Source of the DNA: Cellulophaga baltica
GTDB lineage: Bacteria; Bacteroidota; Bacteroidia; Flavobacteriales; Flavobacteriaceae
Direction of reading: 5' to 3'
DNA length: 64,000 nt
NCBI RefSeq assembly: GCF_900102165.1
Contig: NZ_FNBD01000001.1
Coordinates: forward strand, 249,701 to 313,700
Shown piece after piece: positions 9,713 through 19,657 of this stretch (within the stretch, counting starts at the first letter, position 1; every line of letters begins with the position of its first letter). The notes under the pieces were generated by a model that saw only the letters and a list, made by a program, of their open reading frames with translations, had not been told where the DNA came from and did no database searches. The translations under genes were made by a program, and so were the position numbers.

Positions 9713-12700
9713 ATGTTTTCTAAAAATTTTGAGAAATGGGATTCCATTTTAGGATGGACTGCTTTTTCTATTGCCTTAATAACTTATTGGATTACCGTTG
9801 AACCCACTGGAAGTTTCTGGGATGCTGGAGAATACATCACTACTGCAGCAAAATTACAAGTAGGACACCCCCCAGGAGCACCATTATTGCAAATGATAGG
9901 CGCATTTTTCTCCTTATTTGCTTTGGACGATAGTGAAAAAATAGCCTTGATGGTTAATTATGTATCTGGAGTTTCTAGCGCATTTACCATCCTTTTCATG
10001 TTTTGGACTATTACCAATCTTACTAAAAAAATTATTTCTAAAGACGAAGTAATCACCAATAGTAAAGCAATAGCAATTTTAGGAAGCGGACTTGTTGGAT
10101 CTTTAGCTTTTACTTTCTCTGATAGTTTTTGGTTCAATGCCGTAGAAACTGAAGTATACGCTATGGCAAGTTTAATTATGGCCGTATTATTATGGCTTGG
10201 ATTAAAATGGGTAGACAACTTAGACCAACCAAGAGGCGATAAATGGCTTGTTGTTATAGCTTATGTCGTAGGGTTAACTTTTGGAATTCAGTTTATGGGA
10301 TTCTTAGCAATCCCTTCTATAGGCTTACTTTATTACTTTAAAACCTATAAAACTACTACCGTAAAGAATTTTTTATTAGCAAATATTATTGTGGTTGCCA
10401 TATTAATGCTCGTCTATAAATTTTCACTAACCTACATTTTGGTAGCATTTGGATGGAGCGAAGTATTTTTCATAAATACCATTGGTCTTCCTTTTAATTC
10501 CGGATCTATTATCATGGGTCTCGTATTCATTACGGTATTCTATCTTGCATTAAACTACACTCGTAAAAACAACTTTAAAACAGCAAACACCATAGTGCTT
10601 TGTCTAATGTTTTTATTCTTAGGATTTTCTTCTTGGATTATGTTACCGATAAGAGCAAATGCAAAAGTTGTTATCAACGAAAATGACCCATCTGACGCTA
10701 GATCTTTACTTGCTTACTACAATAGAGAACAATATCCTGGAGTAGATAGCCCTTTTTATGGCGCATACTTTTCAAATGCCTTTGCCGGACCAGGGGAAGA
10801 CAAAGATGACAAGCCTAAATATGAAAAAGATGAGAAGGCAGGTAAATACATAATTGTAAATAAATACAAGAATGCTACTCAAGGCCCTAATAAAAAACAC
10901 ATCGGGTTATTACCTAGAATGTGGAGCGAACAGCATGTAGAAAACTACATGCGTTATTTTGGCCCTCTAGAATTTAAAACAAAAACCAATAGCCCTGAAC
11001 TTGCAGAAGCCGTTAAACAGTTGCGCGAAGGATACTCTAAAGGTGAAATTGATGAAGCCCAATATGCACAGTTCCTAAACAGGTTTAGCGAATATATAGA
11101 AGTACAACCACCTTCTATTTGGGACAACATAGAGTATATGTTTGAATTCCAATTCGGATACATGTACTGGCGTTACTTCATGTGGAATTTTACTGGAAAA
11201 CAAAACGACAAACAAGGGCGATATGATGACAACGGAAACTGGATTAGTGGCATCAACTTCTTAGACGAATTACGCCCATCTATAGGCTCTCAAGACAATT
11301 TACCTAGTGATATTCTGAACAATAAAGGTAGAAATACCTATTTCTTCCTACCCTTACTCTTAGGGATCATCGGAATATTATTTCAAATAGGGAAAAATCC
11401 AAAACAATTTTGGGTACTACTGATATTCTTCCTGTTTACAGGATTGGCTATTCAATTTTACACGAACCCATATATTTTTCAACCAAGGGAAAGAGATTAT
11501 TCTCTCGTGGGCTCTTTCTACATCTTTGCACTGTGGATAGGAATAGGGGTCTATGGTATATTTGATGCCTTCAAAAAGATCATCACTCCTAAAATACTTG
11601 CTCCAGCAGTAACTGTGGCTTGTTTATTGGCGGCTCCATTTTTAATGGCATACCAAAACTGGGATGACCACGACAGATCAAACAGGTTTACTGCTAAAAC
11701 TACCGCAAAAGCCTATTTAGAATCTACACAATCAGACGTAGGAGCCATACTATTTACGATAGGTGATAACGACACCTTCCCACTATGGTATGCACAAGAA
11801 ATTGAAGGCTACCGTACCGATGTTCGTGTCATCAATACAAGTTTATTTGCTACTGACTGGTATATTGACCAAATGAAACGTAAAGCTTACGAAAGTGAAG
11901 CCATACCTTCTCAATTAACGCACAAACAATACCGCGTAGGTTCAAGAGATGCTGTATACTACCAAAACGTAGATCATCTTTACAATAAAAACATCTCAGA
12001 ATCTAGATGGGACATTAAAGCATTCATGGAATGGATAGCAAGTGATGAACCTAGAACAAAGCTTAGAAGTGTTTTAGAAGCTTCTTCTGATCAAGACATC
12101 AGCAATTACCCTGAGAATACTCTTGACATTGTTTTCTACCCAACAAACCACATTAGAATACCTGTTAACAAAAAGAATGTTTTAGAAAGCGGTTTAGTAA
12201 AAGAAAAAGATTCTGCTTTAATTGTAGACTATATAGATATTGAGCTTCCTAAAAGCGCATTACCTAAAAACCGCTTACTTATGTTAGACATTATTGCTAA
12301 TAATGATTGGAAGAGACCAATCTATTTCTCTGGTGGTAGTTTTGATGATGGCGAATATATTTGGATGAAAGATTACCTACAATTAGATGGTTTGGTATAC
12401 AAACTGGTTCCTATCAAAACTGAATTTGACAAGCGTTCTTACGAAATGGGCAGAATAGATAGCGAATTAATGTATGATATCGTTAAGAAATGGGAATGGG
12501 GTAACTCAGGAAGCTCAGACATTTACCATGATACACAAACACGTATTCAAGGCCTATCTTTTAGAGGAAATATAGCTCGTCTGGTTGAAACACTATTAAA
12601 TGAGAACAAAATAGAGAAGGCCAAAGAAATGATTGATATCGCTGTAACAAACATGCCAGTTGATTATTACGAATACTACGCATTTGTGGAGCCTTTTGTA

Positions 12701-13087
12701 GACGGATACTATAAAGTTGGAGAAACTGAAAAAGCTCGAAAATTATACACCCAACTAAAAACCAAATACCAAGAACACTTAGAATATTATGCTACTTTAC
12801 CTTTAAATGAGCAATATGAAAGATTAAATAACATTATTGCTGACATGGAAGCTTACAACCGTAATGTTGATATTTTAATTCGCAATGGCGACCGTGAGCT
12901 TGCAGAGAAGGAGACTATTATTTTCAATGAATACATTGACAAATTTAGTCGATTTGTCAACGGTAGCGAGGATCCAATCTTAAGAGAAGAAACTCCTACC
13001 CTTGTAGATCCTGATTTAATAGATAGCAGTCAAATAGACACTACCTATATCCCAGATCCTGTTGTCACCCCCATTACACAAGAATAA
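9713..13087 (+). CDS. DUF2723 polytopic membrane protein, probable protein O-mannosyltransferase-like (TMEM260 family)
   Basis: 1,124 residues. The N-terminus has the DUF2723 signature (EPTGSFWDAGEYITTAAKLQVGHPPGAPLLQ), with the acidic D/E pair and HPPGAP motif expected on the first external loop of a GT-C glycosyltransferase. About ten membrane helices run to residue ~330, and four more lie near 545-665. The remaining ~460 residues are soluble with a helical-repeat-like C-terminus. Human TMEM260, of the same family, is an O-mannosyltransferase; for the bacterial members the reaction is not established, so protein or lipid-linked glycan transfer in the cytoplasmic membrane is inference. Monocistronic, ended by a strong terminator. 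Confidence 0.8.
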   Translation: MFSKNFEKWDSILGWTAFSIALITYWITVEPTGSFWDAGEYITTAAKLQVGHPPGAPLLQMIGAFFSLFALDDSEKIALMVNYVSGVSSAFTILFMFWTITNLTKKIISKDEVITNSKAIAILGSGLVGSLAFTFSDSFWFNAVETEVYAMASLIMAVLLWLGLKWVDNLDQPRGDKWLVVIAYVVGLTFGIQFMGFLAIPSIGLLYYFKTYKTTTVKNFLLANIIVVAILMLVYKFSLTYILVAFGWSEVFFINTIGLPFNSGSIIMGLVFITVFYLALNYTRKNNFKTANTIVLCLMFLFLGFSSWIMLPIRANAKVVINENDPSDARSLLAYYNREQYPGVDSPFYGAYFSNAFAGPGEDKDDKPKYEKDEKAGKYIIVNKYKNATQGPNKKHIGLLPRMWSEQHVENYMRYFGPLEFKTKTNSPELAEAVKQLREGYSKGEIDEAQYAQFLNRFSEYIEVQPPSIWDNIEYMFEFQFGYMYWRYFMWNFTGKQNDKQGRYDDNGNWISGINFLDELRPSIGSQDNLPSDILNNKGRNTYFFLPLLLGIIGILFQIGKNPKQFWVLLIFFLFTGLAIQFYTNPYIFQPRERDYSLVGSFYIFALWIGIGVYGIFDAFKKIITPKILAPAVTVACLLAAPFLMAYQNWDDHDRSNRFTAKTTAKAYLESTQSDVGAILFTIGDNDTFPLWYAQEIEGYRTDVRVINTSLFATDWYIDQMKRKAYESEAIPSQLTHKQYRVGSRDAVYYQNVDHLYNKNISESRWDIKAFMEWIASDEPRTKLRSVLEASSDQDISNYPENTLDIVFYPTNHIRIPVNKKNVLESGLVKEKDSALIVDYIDIELPKSALPKNRLLMLDIIANNDWKRPIYFSGGSFDDGEYIWMKDYLQLDGLVYKLVPIKTEFDKRSYEMGRIDSELMYDIVKKWEWGNSGSSDIYHDTQTRIQGLSFRGNIARLVETLLNENKIEKAKEMIDIAVTNMPVDYYEYYAFVEPFVDGYYKVGETEKARKLYTQLKTKYQEHLEYYATLPLNEQYERLNNIIADMEAYNRNVDILIRNGDRELAEKETIIFNEYIDKFSRFVNGSEDPILREETPTLVDPDLIDSSQIDTTYIPDPVVTPITQE

Positions 13088-13094
13088 TACACAT

Positions 13095-13128
13095 AAAAAA
13101 ACCGAGACTTTCATCTCGGTTTTTTTTA
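13095..13128. terminator. Bidirectional terminator after the DUF2723 gene
   Basis: Stem ACCGAGA/TCTCGGT (13101-13107, 13114-13120) with a preceding A-run and a following run of eight or more T. It lies between convergent genes. Confidence 0.88.
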
Positions 13129-13146
13129 TGCTTACGCTATTCTCTT

Positions 13147-13443
13147 TTACAAGTACTCGTTCAAAATACCAATTAAAGTATTTGCGTCTTGTTCTCCACT
13201 TTGACGCCAAACCATTTCTCCATTTTTGTAAATAATCAAAGTAGGCAAACCCTTAACCCTTAAGGCTCTAGAGAGCTCCTTGTTCTTATCTACATCAATT
13301 TTTATTACTTTTCCTTTATCTCCTAAAGCTGCCGCAACATCACGTAGCACAGGATGCATGGAAGTCGATTGCTCATTCCACTCCGCATAAAAATCTAACA
13401 ACACGGGAGCGTTAGAATCAATTAGTTCACCAAATTTAGACAT
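13147..13443 (-). CDS. Thioredoxin-fold protein lacking the CxxC redox pair
   Basis: 98 residues, the size of a minimal thioredoxin, with the fold's landmarks: VLLDFYAEW strand-helix junction, KIDVDKN, the cis-Pro loop GLPTLIIYKNGE and a terminal helix. At the active site, where thioredoxins have WCGPC, it reads W22-N-E-Q-S26, so both redox cysteines are replaced (N23, S26) and there is no cysteine anywhere in the protein. It cannot act as a disulfide reductase. A role as a binding or chaperone-like protein is inference. It has its own -7 box, is cytosolic (no signal peptide), and lies between two unrelated genes. Confidence 0.85.
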   Translation of the reverse strand: MSKFGELIDSNAPVLLDFYAEWNEQSTSMHPVLRDVAAALGDKGKVIKIDVDKNKELSRALRVKGLPTLIIYKNGEMVWRQSGEQDANTLIGILNEYL

Positions 13444-13467
13444 ACTTAAATGTTAGGATTCGTAAAT

Positions 13468-13475
13468 CAAATGTA
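13468..13475 (-). promoter_or_regulatory. -7 box for the thioredoxin-fold gene
   Basis: The minus strand reads TACATTTG, an exact TAnnTTTG match, 25 bases before the ATG at 13443. Confidence 0.5.
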
Positions 13476-13536
13476 AGAAAAAATGTTAAAAAAATAATTT
13501 CTTACCATTTTTTGTGTTTTCCTTAGCATTTACATT

Positions 13537-14766
13537 TTAAGCAATTGCTTTCTTTTTTAGCGTAATTACGGTTATTTCTGGCCAAATTCCTACTCTCCCC
13601 GGATACCCTAAAAATCCAAAACCGCGATTCACATTTATAAACTGACCAAGCTCCTTGTATATACCCGCCCAATATTTATAACGCCATTTAATAGGACTCC
13701 ATTTAATCCAACCCGGTATTTCTATTCCAAACTGCATACCATGTGTATGACCACTTAAAGTCAAATGATAATGATACTCATCATGAATAACCACATCTTC
13801 CCAATGACTTGGATCATGACTTAATAAGATTTTAAAATCGTTTTTATCAATGTTATGTGCTGCTTTTTTTAGATCTCCCGATTTTTTAAAACCGCCTCTC
13901 CCCCAATTCTCAACACCCACTAGCGCAATTTTTGAATTATTTCGCTCTAAATATCTACTGTCATTCAAAATAAGATCAAATCCCATTTCTTTCTGTATCT
14001 TCTTTAAATCATCCAGATTAGCCGCCTTCTCTTCCTCTGTATCCCAATCTACATAATCTCCATAATCGTGATTCCCTAAAACTGAAAACTTGCCATCTGG
14101 AGCCTCTAGCGTTGAGAACAAAGCCATCCAAGGTTTCATCTCTTCTGCTTTATTATTCACCATATCTCCCGTAAAAAATAAAACATCACTCTTTTGCTTA
14201 TTAATCAGATCGATAGCATATGAAATTTTAGTTTCATCATCAAAACTACCACTATGTACATCCGAAATCTGCGTAAGCGTATATCCATCAAAATCATCTG
14301 GAAGATCATCAAACTCTAAATTATACTTCAATACCTTAAAATTGTATTTCCCTTTATACATCCCATACAACAAAGAACCAAAAGGTAATGCCGCAATACC
14401 TAAGGCTACTAAACTCAAAAAACGCCTACGCGCTGGCAACGTAAACTCACGATCTACGCCAAATATCTTTTGATACATTCCAGAAAAAAATCGGAATATA
14501 TCTTCTGAAAAAAGAAAAAGTATGGTTATCAGTTGAAACGATAATAACGCCAGAAAGAATCCGAAGGCATAACTTTTAGGCCTACTTAAGACCCTACCGT
14601 CCGATGAACCTAACGTAAACTGAAAAATAAAATTTCCAACTACTATAAGAGATATAACTATAAATGTATAATACACCCAAGCATGACGAGATGCTGTTTT
14701 AATAGCTTGCAGAGAATAAAAACCTAAAACAAGGTAAATGATAACAAAAACCACGAAACGTAACAT
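13537..14766 (-). CDS. Membrane-anchored metallophosphoesterase (YaeI-like)
   Basis: 409 residues from the ATG at 14766; a TTG 18 bases earlier is also in frame but gives a poorer start. Four membrane helices occupy roughly residues 1-155. The catalytic domain then shows every calcineurin-like motif in order: DVHSG, GDMVNN, GNHDYG, a conserved HDPSHW and SGHTHGMQ, which ligate two metal ions. The overall form (membrane N-terminus plus phosphoesterase) is like the YaeI/YkuE group that acts on lipid phosphates such as UDP-diacylglucosamine; the substrate here is unknown. It appears to be transcribed alone. Confidence 0.88.
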   Translation of the reverse strand: MLRFVVFVIIYLVLGFYSLQAIKTASRHAWVYYTFIVISLIVVGNFIFQFTLGSSDGRVLSRPKSYAFGFFLALLSFQLITILFLFSEDIFRFFSGMYQKIFGVDREFTLPARRRFLSLVALGIAALPFGSLLYGMYKGKYNFKVLKYNLEFDDLPDDFDGYTLTQISDVHSGSFDDETKISYAIDLINKQKSDVLFFTGDMVNNKAEEMKPWMALFSTLEAPDGKFSVLGNHDYGDYVDWDTEEEKAANLDDLKKIQKEMGFDLILNDSRYLERNNSKIALVGVENWGRGGFKKSGDLKKAAHNIDKNDFKILLSHDPSHWEDVVIHDEYHYHLTLSGHTHGMQFGIEIPGWIKWSPIKWRYKYWAGIYKELGQFINVNRGFGFLGYPGRVGIWPEITVITLKKKAIA

Positions 14767-14824
14767 AATGCCTTTTTTATACAAAGGTATTTTTATTTAG
14801 ACGAAGCAGTAACCCATTTAAACA

Positions 14825-15547
14825 TTATTTAACCCTTACCACAATATCTTGTATCGTCCTATAATCTGACACCGGTGTTTTATCTTCATCTAAAAAAGAC
14901 ATAGAGCTCATGCTTAAATTTTTCCTATTGGCATTTTTAGCACGTAATGTGACTCCTGAAAAATGAATAACAGAAAAGCCATTTTCTTTAAATAGAAGCG
15001 CATTATCTATTTTGATTCCACTCCCTGGCATGATTACACAGTTTACTGCTTTTTGATTAAGAGCACACAACAAGTCTATTCCCTCTGATGCTTTTTTTTG
15101 TTGTCCAGAGCTTAAAATACAATTCACCCCTATTTGCTCCAATTGAAATAAAGCCTCATAAGGATCTTCCACCCAATCAAAAGCACGGTGAAATGTAAAA
15201 TGCACTCCTTTTGATGCCGCTATTAATTGTTGCGTTCGCTCAATATCAATAGAAAAATCTGGCAGTAATACACCTGAAACAATTCCGTCTACACCCATTT
15301 CTATGCAATTTTCCACATCCTTGAGCATCACTTCAAATTCTAAATCAGAATATACAAAATCACCACTCCTAGGCCTGATGAGTACATGAACAGGAATTTT
15401 AATATTCTCCCTAACCGCCTTTAGCAATCCCGCAGATGGCGTTAACCCTCCAACCCCTAATTCCAAACAAAGTTCAATTCTATCTGCCCCCGCTTTTTCT
15501 GCATTTATAGCCGATTCTAAAGAATTAGCACAAACTTCTACCAGCAT
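14825..15547 (-). CDS. cutC: CutC family protein
   Basis: 240-residue TIM-barrel protein matching the CutC family: LVEVCANSLESAINAEKAGADRIELC at the start, GGLTPSAGL, VHVLIRPRSGDF, FHRAFDW and LSSGQQ. The barrel strands and loops are all present at the usual family length. Historically linked to copper homeostasis, but the catalytic activity is not established. Start ATG at 15547 lies 43 bases from the divergent glycosylasparaginase gene, so the two share a short intergenic promoter region. Confidence 0.93.
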   Translation of the reverse strand: MLVEVCANSLESAINAEKAGADRIELCLELGVGGLTPSAGLLKAVRENIKIPVHVLIRPRSGDFVYSDLEFEVMLKDVENCIEMGVDGIVSGVLLPDFSIDIERTQQLIAASKGVHFTFHRAFDWVEDPYEALFQLEQIGVNCILSSGQQKKASEGIDLLCALNQKAVNCVIMPGSGIKIDNALLFKENGFSVIHFSGVTLRAKNANRKNLSMSSMSFLDEDKTPVSDYRTIQDIVVRVK

Positions 15548-15590
15548 ATTCTTATATTTAAAACTCTAAAGTAACCAACAAGACCATAGT

Positions 15591-16583
15591 ATGCAAAGAA
15601 GAAAATTTCTTAAAAAATCGACGATTGCCACCGCTGGATTAATTTCAGCTCCTTTAATTGCCTCCTATAAAGAAGAAGAAGAAGATCCAATATTAAGTTC
15701 AGCCAATAAAAACATAAAGCCCATTGTTATTGCAACTTGGAATGTAGAAAATGCCACGGCAAAAGCCTGGGAAGTTTTAGTAAACGGAGGCAGCTCTTTA
15801 GATGCCGTAGAACAAGGAGTTATGATAGAAGAGGCTGATGAAAACAATCAATCCGTTGGTAAAGGCGGAAGACCAGATCGTGATGGCACCGTAACTTTAG
15901 ATGCCTGTATTATGGATTCTGAAGGAAATTGCGGCGCAGTACTTTGCATGGAAAACATAATGCACCCTATTTCCGTAGCCCGAAAAGTAATGGAAGATAC
16001 GCCACATGTAATGCTTGCAGGAAAAGGGGCCGAAAAATTCGCTTATGAAAAAGGCTTTAAAAAAACGCACTTACTTACCGAAAAATCTAAACAAGAATGG
16101 TTGACGTGGAAAAAAACTTCACACTATAAACACATTGTAAATATAGAAAATCATGATACCATTGGAATGCTTGCTATTGATAGCAAAGGGGCTATTTCTG
16201 GCGCGTGCACCACCAGCGGTATGGCTTACAAAATTGCAGGACGGGTTGGCGACTCTCCTATTATTGGCGCTGGCCTTTTTATAGATAATGAAGTAGGAGG
16301 CGCAACGGCCACAGGAGTTGGTGAAGAAGTAGTACGCACTGTTGGCAGTTTTTTAATCGTAGAACTTATGCGACAAGGCAAATCTCCCCAGGAAGCCTGC
16401 GAAGAGGGTGTTCGAAGAATTATTGCCAAAAACAAAGACAAGCTTAACTTTCAAATCGGATTTATAGCGATAAATAAAAAAGGAGAAACAGGAAGCTATT
16501 GCATTCAACCCGGATTTAGCTACAGAACCTATTCTGAAGCTGGGCATGTAAATAATATCCCCGAATCTTATATTAAAGGATAA
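15591..16583 (+). CDS. Secreted N4-(beta-N-acetylglucosaminyl)-L-asparaginase (glycosylasparaginase)
   Basis: 330 residues, an Ntn-hydrolase. The N-terminus has a twin-arginine-like signal (MQRRKFLKK, hydrophobic core, cleavage near ASYKE). The family's conserved GGRPDRDG, LDACIMD, VGDSPIIGAG and ATATGVGEEV segments are present, with the autocleavage site D189/T190 in the motif NHDTIGM: Thr190 becomes the N-terminal nucleophile of the beta subunit. It closely resembles the Elizabethkingia (Flavobacterium) meningoseptica enzyme. It cleaves GlcNAc from Asn, the last step in breakdown of N-glycoproteins, here in the periplasm. The next gene, polA, starts 60 bases on with its own promoter. Confidence 0.92.
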   Translation: MQRRKFLKKSTIATAGLISAPLIASYKEEEEDPILSSANKNIKPIVIATWNVENATAKAWEVLVNGGSSLDAVEQGVMIEEADENNQSVGKGGRPDRDGTVTLDACIMDSEGNCGAVLCMENIMHPISVARKVMEDTPHVMLAGKGAEKFAYEKGFKKTHLLTEKSKQEWLTWKKTSHYKHIVNIENHDTIGMLAIDSKGAISGACTTSGMAYKIAGRVGDSPIIGAGLFIDNEVGGATATGVGEEVVRTVGSFLIVELMRQGKSPQEACEEGVRRIIAKNKDKLNFQIGFIAINKKGETGSYCIQPGFSYRTYSEAGHVNNIPESYIKG

Positions 16584-16611
16584 ATTAATAAATTGAATTG
16601 GATAATCTTCG

Positions 16612-16619
16612 TAGTTTTG
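16612..16619 (+). promoter_or_regulatory. -7 box for polA
   Basis: TAGTTTTG matches TAnnTTTG, with a TTG 16 bases upstream (16593-16595). The start it implies (about 16626) is downstream of the in-frame TTG at 16598, which supports the ATG at 16643 as the polA start. Confidence 0.5.
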
Positions 16620-16642
16620 AAATTCTCGAATTGAAAAATAAA

Positions 16643-19477
16643 ATGGCAGAACAAAAAAGACTCTTTCTACTAGATGCATATGCATTGATATTTCGTGGTT
16701 ATTATGCTTTAATAAAAAACCCCAGAATAAACTCTAAAGGCATGGATACATCTGCCATAATGGGGTTTATGAATTCACTGCTTGATGTTATTAGACGTGA
16801 AAAACCCGATCATTTAGCCGTATGCTTTGATAAAGGCGGAAGCGCAGAGCGTACCGAGTTATTTCCGGAATACAAAGCTAATCGTGACGCCACACCAGAT
16901 GCTATACGTATTGCCATTCCTTATATTCAAGATATTTTAAAAGCAATGCATATTCCCGTTGTTGTTTTAGAAGGCTGGGAAGCAGATGATATTATTGGTA
17001 CCCTTGCCAAGCAAGCAGAAAAAGAAGATTACAAAGTGTTCATGGTAACTCCCGATAAGGATTTTGGCCAGCTGGTATCTGAGAATATTTTTATGTACCG
17101 CCCAGCACGTATGGGTAATGGTATAGAAATTTGGGGGATTCCTGAAATTCAAAAACGTTTTGGCGTGGAACGCCCAGAGCAAGTTATTGACTACCTAGGT
17201 ATGATGGGCGATGCCAGTGACAACATTCCTGGTTTGCCTGGCGTTGGAGACAAAACTGCCAAAAAATTTATAGAACAATTTGGTTCTATGGAAAATCTTT
17301 TAGCTAATACTGATCAGCTAAAAGGTAAAATGAAAGAGAAAGTAAAAGAGAATGCAGAATTAGGACTTTTATCAAAAAAGCTTGCTACCATATGTATTGA
17401 TTGTGACGTTACTTTTAATGCTACAGATTACGAATTAACCATGCCTGATGCCGAAAAAGTTCAGGTGCTATTTGAAGAATTAGAATTTAGACGTTTAAAA
17501 GACCAATTCTTAAAACTATTTACACCTGAAGGGGAAACTACCAGCTCTGAAGAAGAGAACAGCAAACCTAAAGCACAAACAAAAGAAGCTGGCGTTGGCC
17601 AATTTTCATTATTTGGTGGCGACCCAAGCACCGCCTCAGAAACTGTAGAAGATTATTCTTCCAGAAAGACAATGAAAGACATTTCTCATGTATACCAAAG
17701 TGTTGCACCAGGAATGGCTATGAAGCTTTTTCTTCAAAATCTATCCAAGCAAACTTCAGTATGCTTTGATACAGAGACAACGGGCTTAAACCCACTGACT
17801 GCAGAATTAGTTGGTATTGCTTTTTCTTGGGAAGCCTCAAAGGGCTTTTACCTTCCTTTCCCTACCGATAGAACGGAAGCACAGGAACTCATAGAACAAC
17901 TGCGTCCATTTTTTGAAGATGAGTCTATTGAAAAAATAGGCCAGAATCTAAAGTATGATATCAAAGTTTTAGACAAATATGAGATTAAAGTAAAAGGAAA
18001 ATGTTTTGACACCATGTTAGCACATTACCTGATTAATCCAGATATGCGCCATAATATGGATGTTTTAGCAGAAACATACCTAAACTACACCCCTGTATCC
18101 ATAACAGAATTGATTGGAAAAAAAGGTAAGAATCAACTTAGCATGCGTGATGTTCCTCTAAAGGACCAAACAGAATACGCCGCAGAAGATGCTGACATTA
18201 CCTACCAACTAGCCCAACAATTTAAGCCAGAACTAGAAGAAGCTAAAACTCAGGAATTATTTGATACTATTGAAATTCCACTTTTACATGTTCTTGCAGC
18301 CATGGAATTAGAGGGTATTAATTTAGATACAAAATTCTTGAACTCCTTAGCTGAAGACCTAGATAATGATATTAAAAATCTAGAAACAGCCATTTTTGAA
18401 GAAGCTGGAGAAGAATTCAATATTGCATCACCAAAACAATTGGGCGATATTCTTTTTGACAAATTAAAGCTGGTTGCGAAGCCTAAAAAAACAAAAACAG
18501 GTCAATATTCTACCGCAGAAGATGTGTTATCATACCTAGCAAAAGACCATAAGATTATTGAAAACGTTTTATCTTATAGAGGTTTAGCTAAATTAAAGAG
18601 TACCTACGTAGACGCATTACCATCACAGGTAGAGGAAAGCACAGGTAGAGTACATACAGATTATATGCAAACAGTAGCTGCTACAGGCCGTTTAAGTAGT
18701 AACAATCCAAACCTACAGAATATTCCTATTAGAACGGAACGTGGGAGACAAGTACGTAAAGCATTTGTACCTAGAAATGAAGACTATGTACTAGTTGCTG
18801 CAGATTATTCTCAAATAGAACTCAGAATCATAGCCGCGCTGAGCGAAGAAACTACAATGATTGAAGCATTTAAAAATGGAGAAGACATTCATGCCTCTAC
18901 CGCTTCAAAAGTATTTAATGTACCTTTAGACGAAGTAACAAGAGAACAACGTAGCAATGCCAAAACAGTTAATTTTGGAATTATCTACGGCGTTTCGGCC
19001 TTCGGATTGAGCAATCAAACAGATTTATCTAGAGCAGAAGCCAAAGAACTCATAGATACCTATTACAAAACCTATCCTAAATTAAAAAACTATATGAGTG
19101 GTCTCGTAGATTTTGCAAGAGACCATGGATATGTACAAACAGTATTAGGTAGAAGAAGGTATTTAAAAGACATTAATGGTAGTAACGCCATAGTTAGAGG
19201 TGCTGCTGAACGAAATGCCGTAAATGCCCCAATTCAAGGAAGTGCCGCAGATATAATCAAAATTGCAATGATTAATATCTACAATAAACTTAAAGAAGGC
19301 AATTATAAGACAAAAATGTTGTTACAAGTACATGATGAATTGGTCTTTGATGTTTATAAGCCAGAATTAGGGGAGATTAAGTCGCTAATAAAAGCTGAAA
19401 TGGAAAATGCTTATACGCTAGAAGTACCATTAGACGTTGAAGTTGGCGTAGGACAGAACTGGCTAGAAGCACATTAA
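16643..19477 (+). CDS. polA: DNA polymerase I
   Basis: 944 residues from ATG 16643 (MAEQKRLFLLDAYA). Three domains are intact: the 5'-3' exonuclease (residues ~5-290, FLLDAYALIFRGYYAL, VTPDKDFGQL, GDASDNIPGLPGVGDKTA); a 3'-5' proofreading domain with all three Exo motifs (FDTETTGL, NLKYDIKVLD, YAAEDADITY); and the polymerase domain with motif A DYSQIELRI, motif B RSNAKTVNFGIIYG and motif C QVHDELVFDV. It fills gaps and removes RNA primers. Proofreading residues are kept, unlike in some other bacterial PolA proteins. The start is set by the promoter position. Confidence 0.97.
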   Translation: MAEQKRLFLLDAYALIFRGYYALIKNPRINSKGMDTSAIMGFMNSLLDVIRREKPDHLAVCFDKGGSAERTELFPEYKANRDATPDAIRIAIPYIQDILKAMHIPVVVLEGWEADDIIGTLAKQAEKEDYKVFMVTPDKDFGQLVSENIFMYRPARMGNGIEIWGIPEIQKRFGVERPEQVIDYLGMMGDASDNIPGLPGVGDKTAKKFIEQFGSMENLLANTDQLKGKMKEKVKENAELGLLSKKLATICIDCDVTFNATDYELTMPDAEKVQVLFEELEFRRLKDQFLKLFTPEGETTSSEEENSKPKAQTKEAGVGQFSLFGGDPSTASETVEDYSSRKTMKDISHVYQSVAPGMAMKLFLQNLSKQTSVCFDTETTGLNPLTAELVGIAFSWEASKGFYLPFPTDRTEAQELIEQLRPFFEDESIEKIGQNLKYDIKVLDKYEIKVKGKCFDTMLAHYLINPDMRHNMDVLAETYLNYTPVSITELIGKKGKNQLSMRDVPLKDQTEYAAEDADITYQLAQQFKPELEEAKTQELFDTIEIPLLHVLAAMELEGINLDTKFLNSLAEDLDNDIKNLETAIFEEAGEEFNIASPKQLGDILFDKLKLVAKPKKTKTGQYSTAEDVLSYLAKDHKIIENVLSYRGLAKLKSTYVDALPSQVEESTGRVHTDYMQTVAATGRLSSNNPNLQNIPIRTERGRQVRKAFVPRNEDYVLVAADYSQIELRIIAALSEETTMIEAFKNGEDIHASTASKVFNVPLDEVTREQRSNAKTVNFGIIYGVSAFGLSNQTDLSRAEAKELIDTYYKTYPKLKNYMSGLVDFARDHGYVQTVLGRRRYLKDINGSNAIVRGAAERNAVNAPIQGSAADIIKIAMINIYNKLKEGNYKTKMLLQVHDELVFDVYKPELGEIKSLIKAEMENAYTLEVPLDVEVGVGQNWLEAH

Positions 19478-19580
19478 AAAATAGCCTATAAAAATATTTT
19501 ATTCTGACAGAAAACGGGATAAAAACAAAAGGGAAAAACAGGGTCGTTGAAAAAATAAATAAATTATTTAGAAACAACCA

Positions 19581-19611
19581 TTTGTTATTCAAGTTAATAA
19601 TTGTACATTTG
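19581..19611 (+). promoter_or_regulatory. Bacteroidota-type promoter for rplM-rpsI
   Basis: TTTG (19581-19584), 19 bases, TACATTTG (19604-19611): an exact consensus match, leaving a leader of about 40 bases before the GTG at 19658. Confidence 0.72.
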
Positions 19612-19657
19612 CACCCCATTAAACGGGATTTAAGTGTTTAATAAATAAAAAAGTACT

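Noticed and set aside
16598-16642. N-terminal extension of PolA from a TTG
   Set aside because: The -7 box lies within it and family proteins start near MAEQKRLFLLD.
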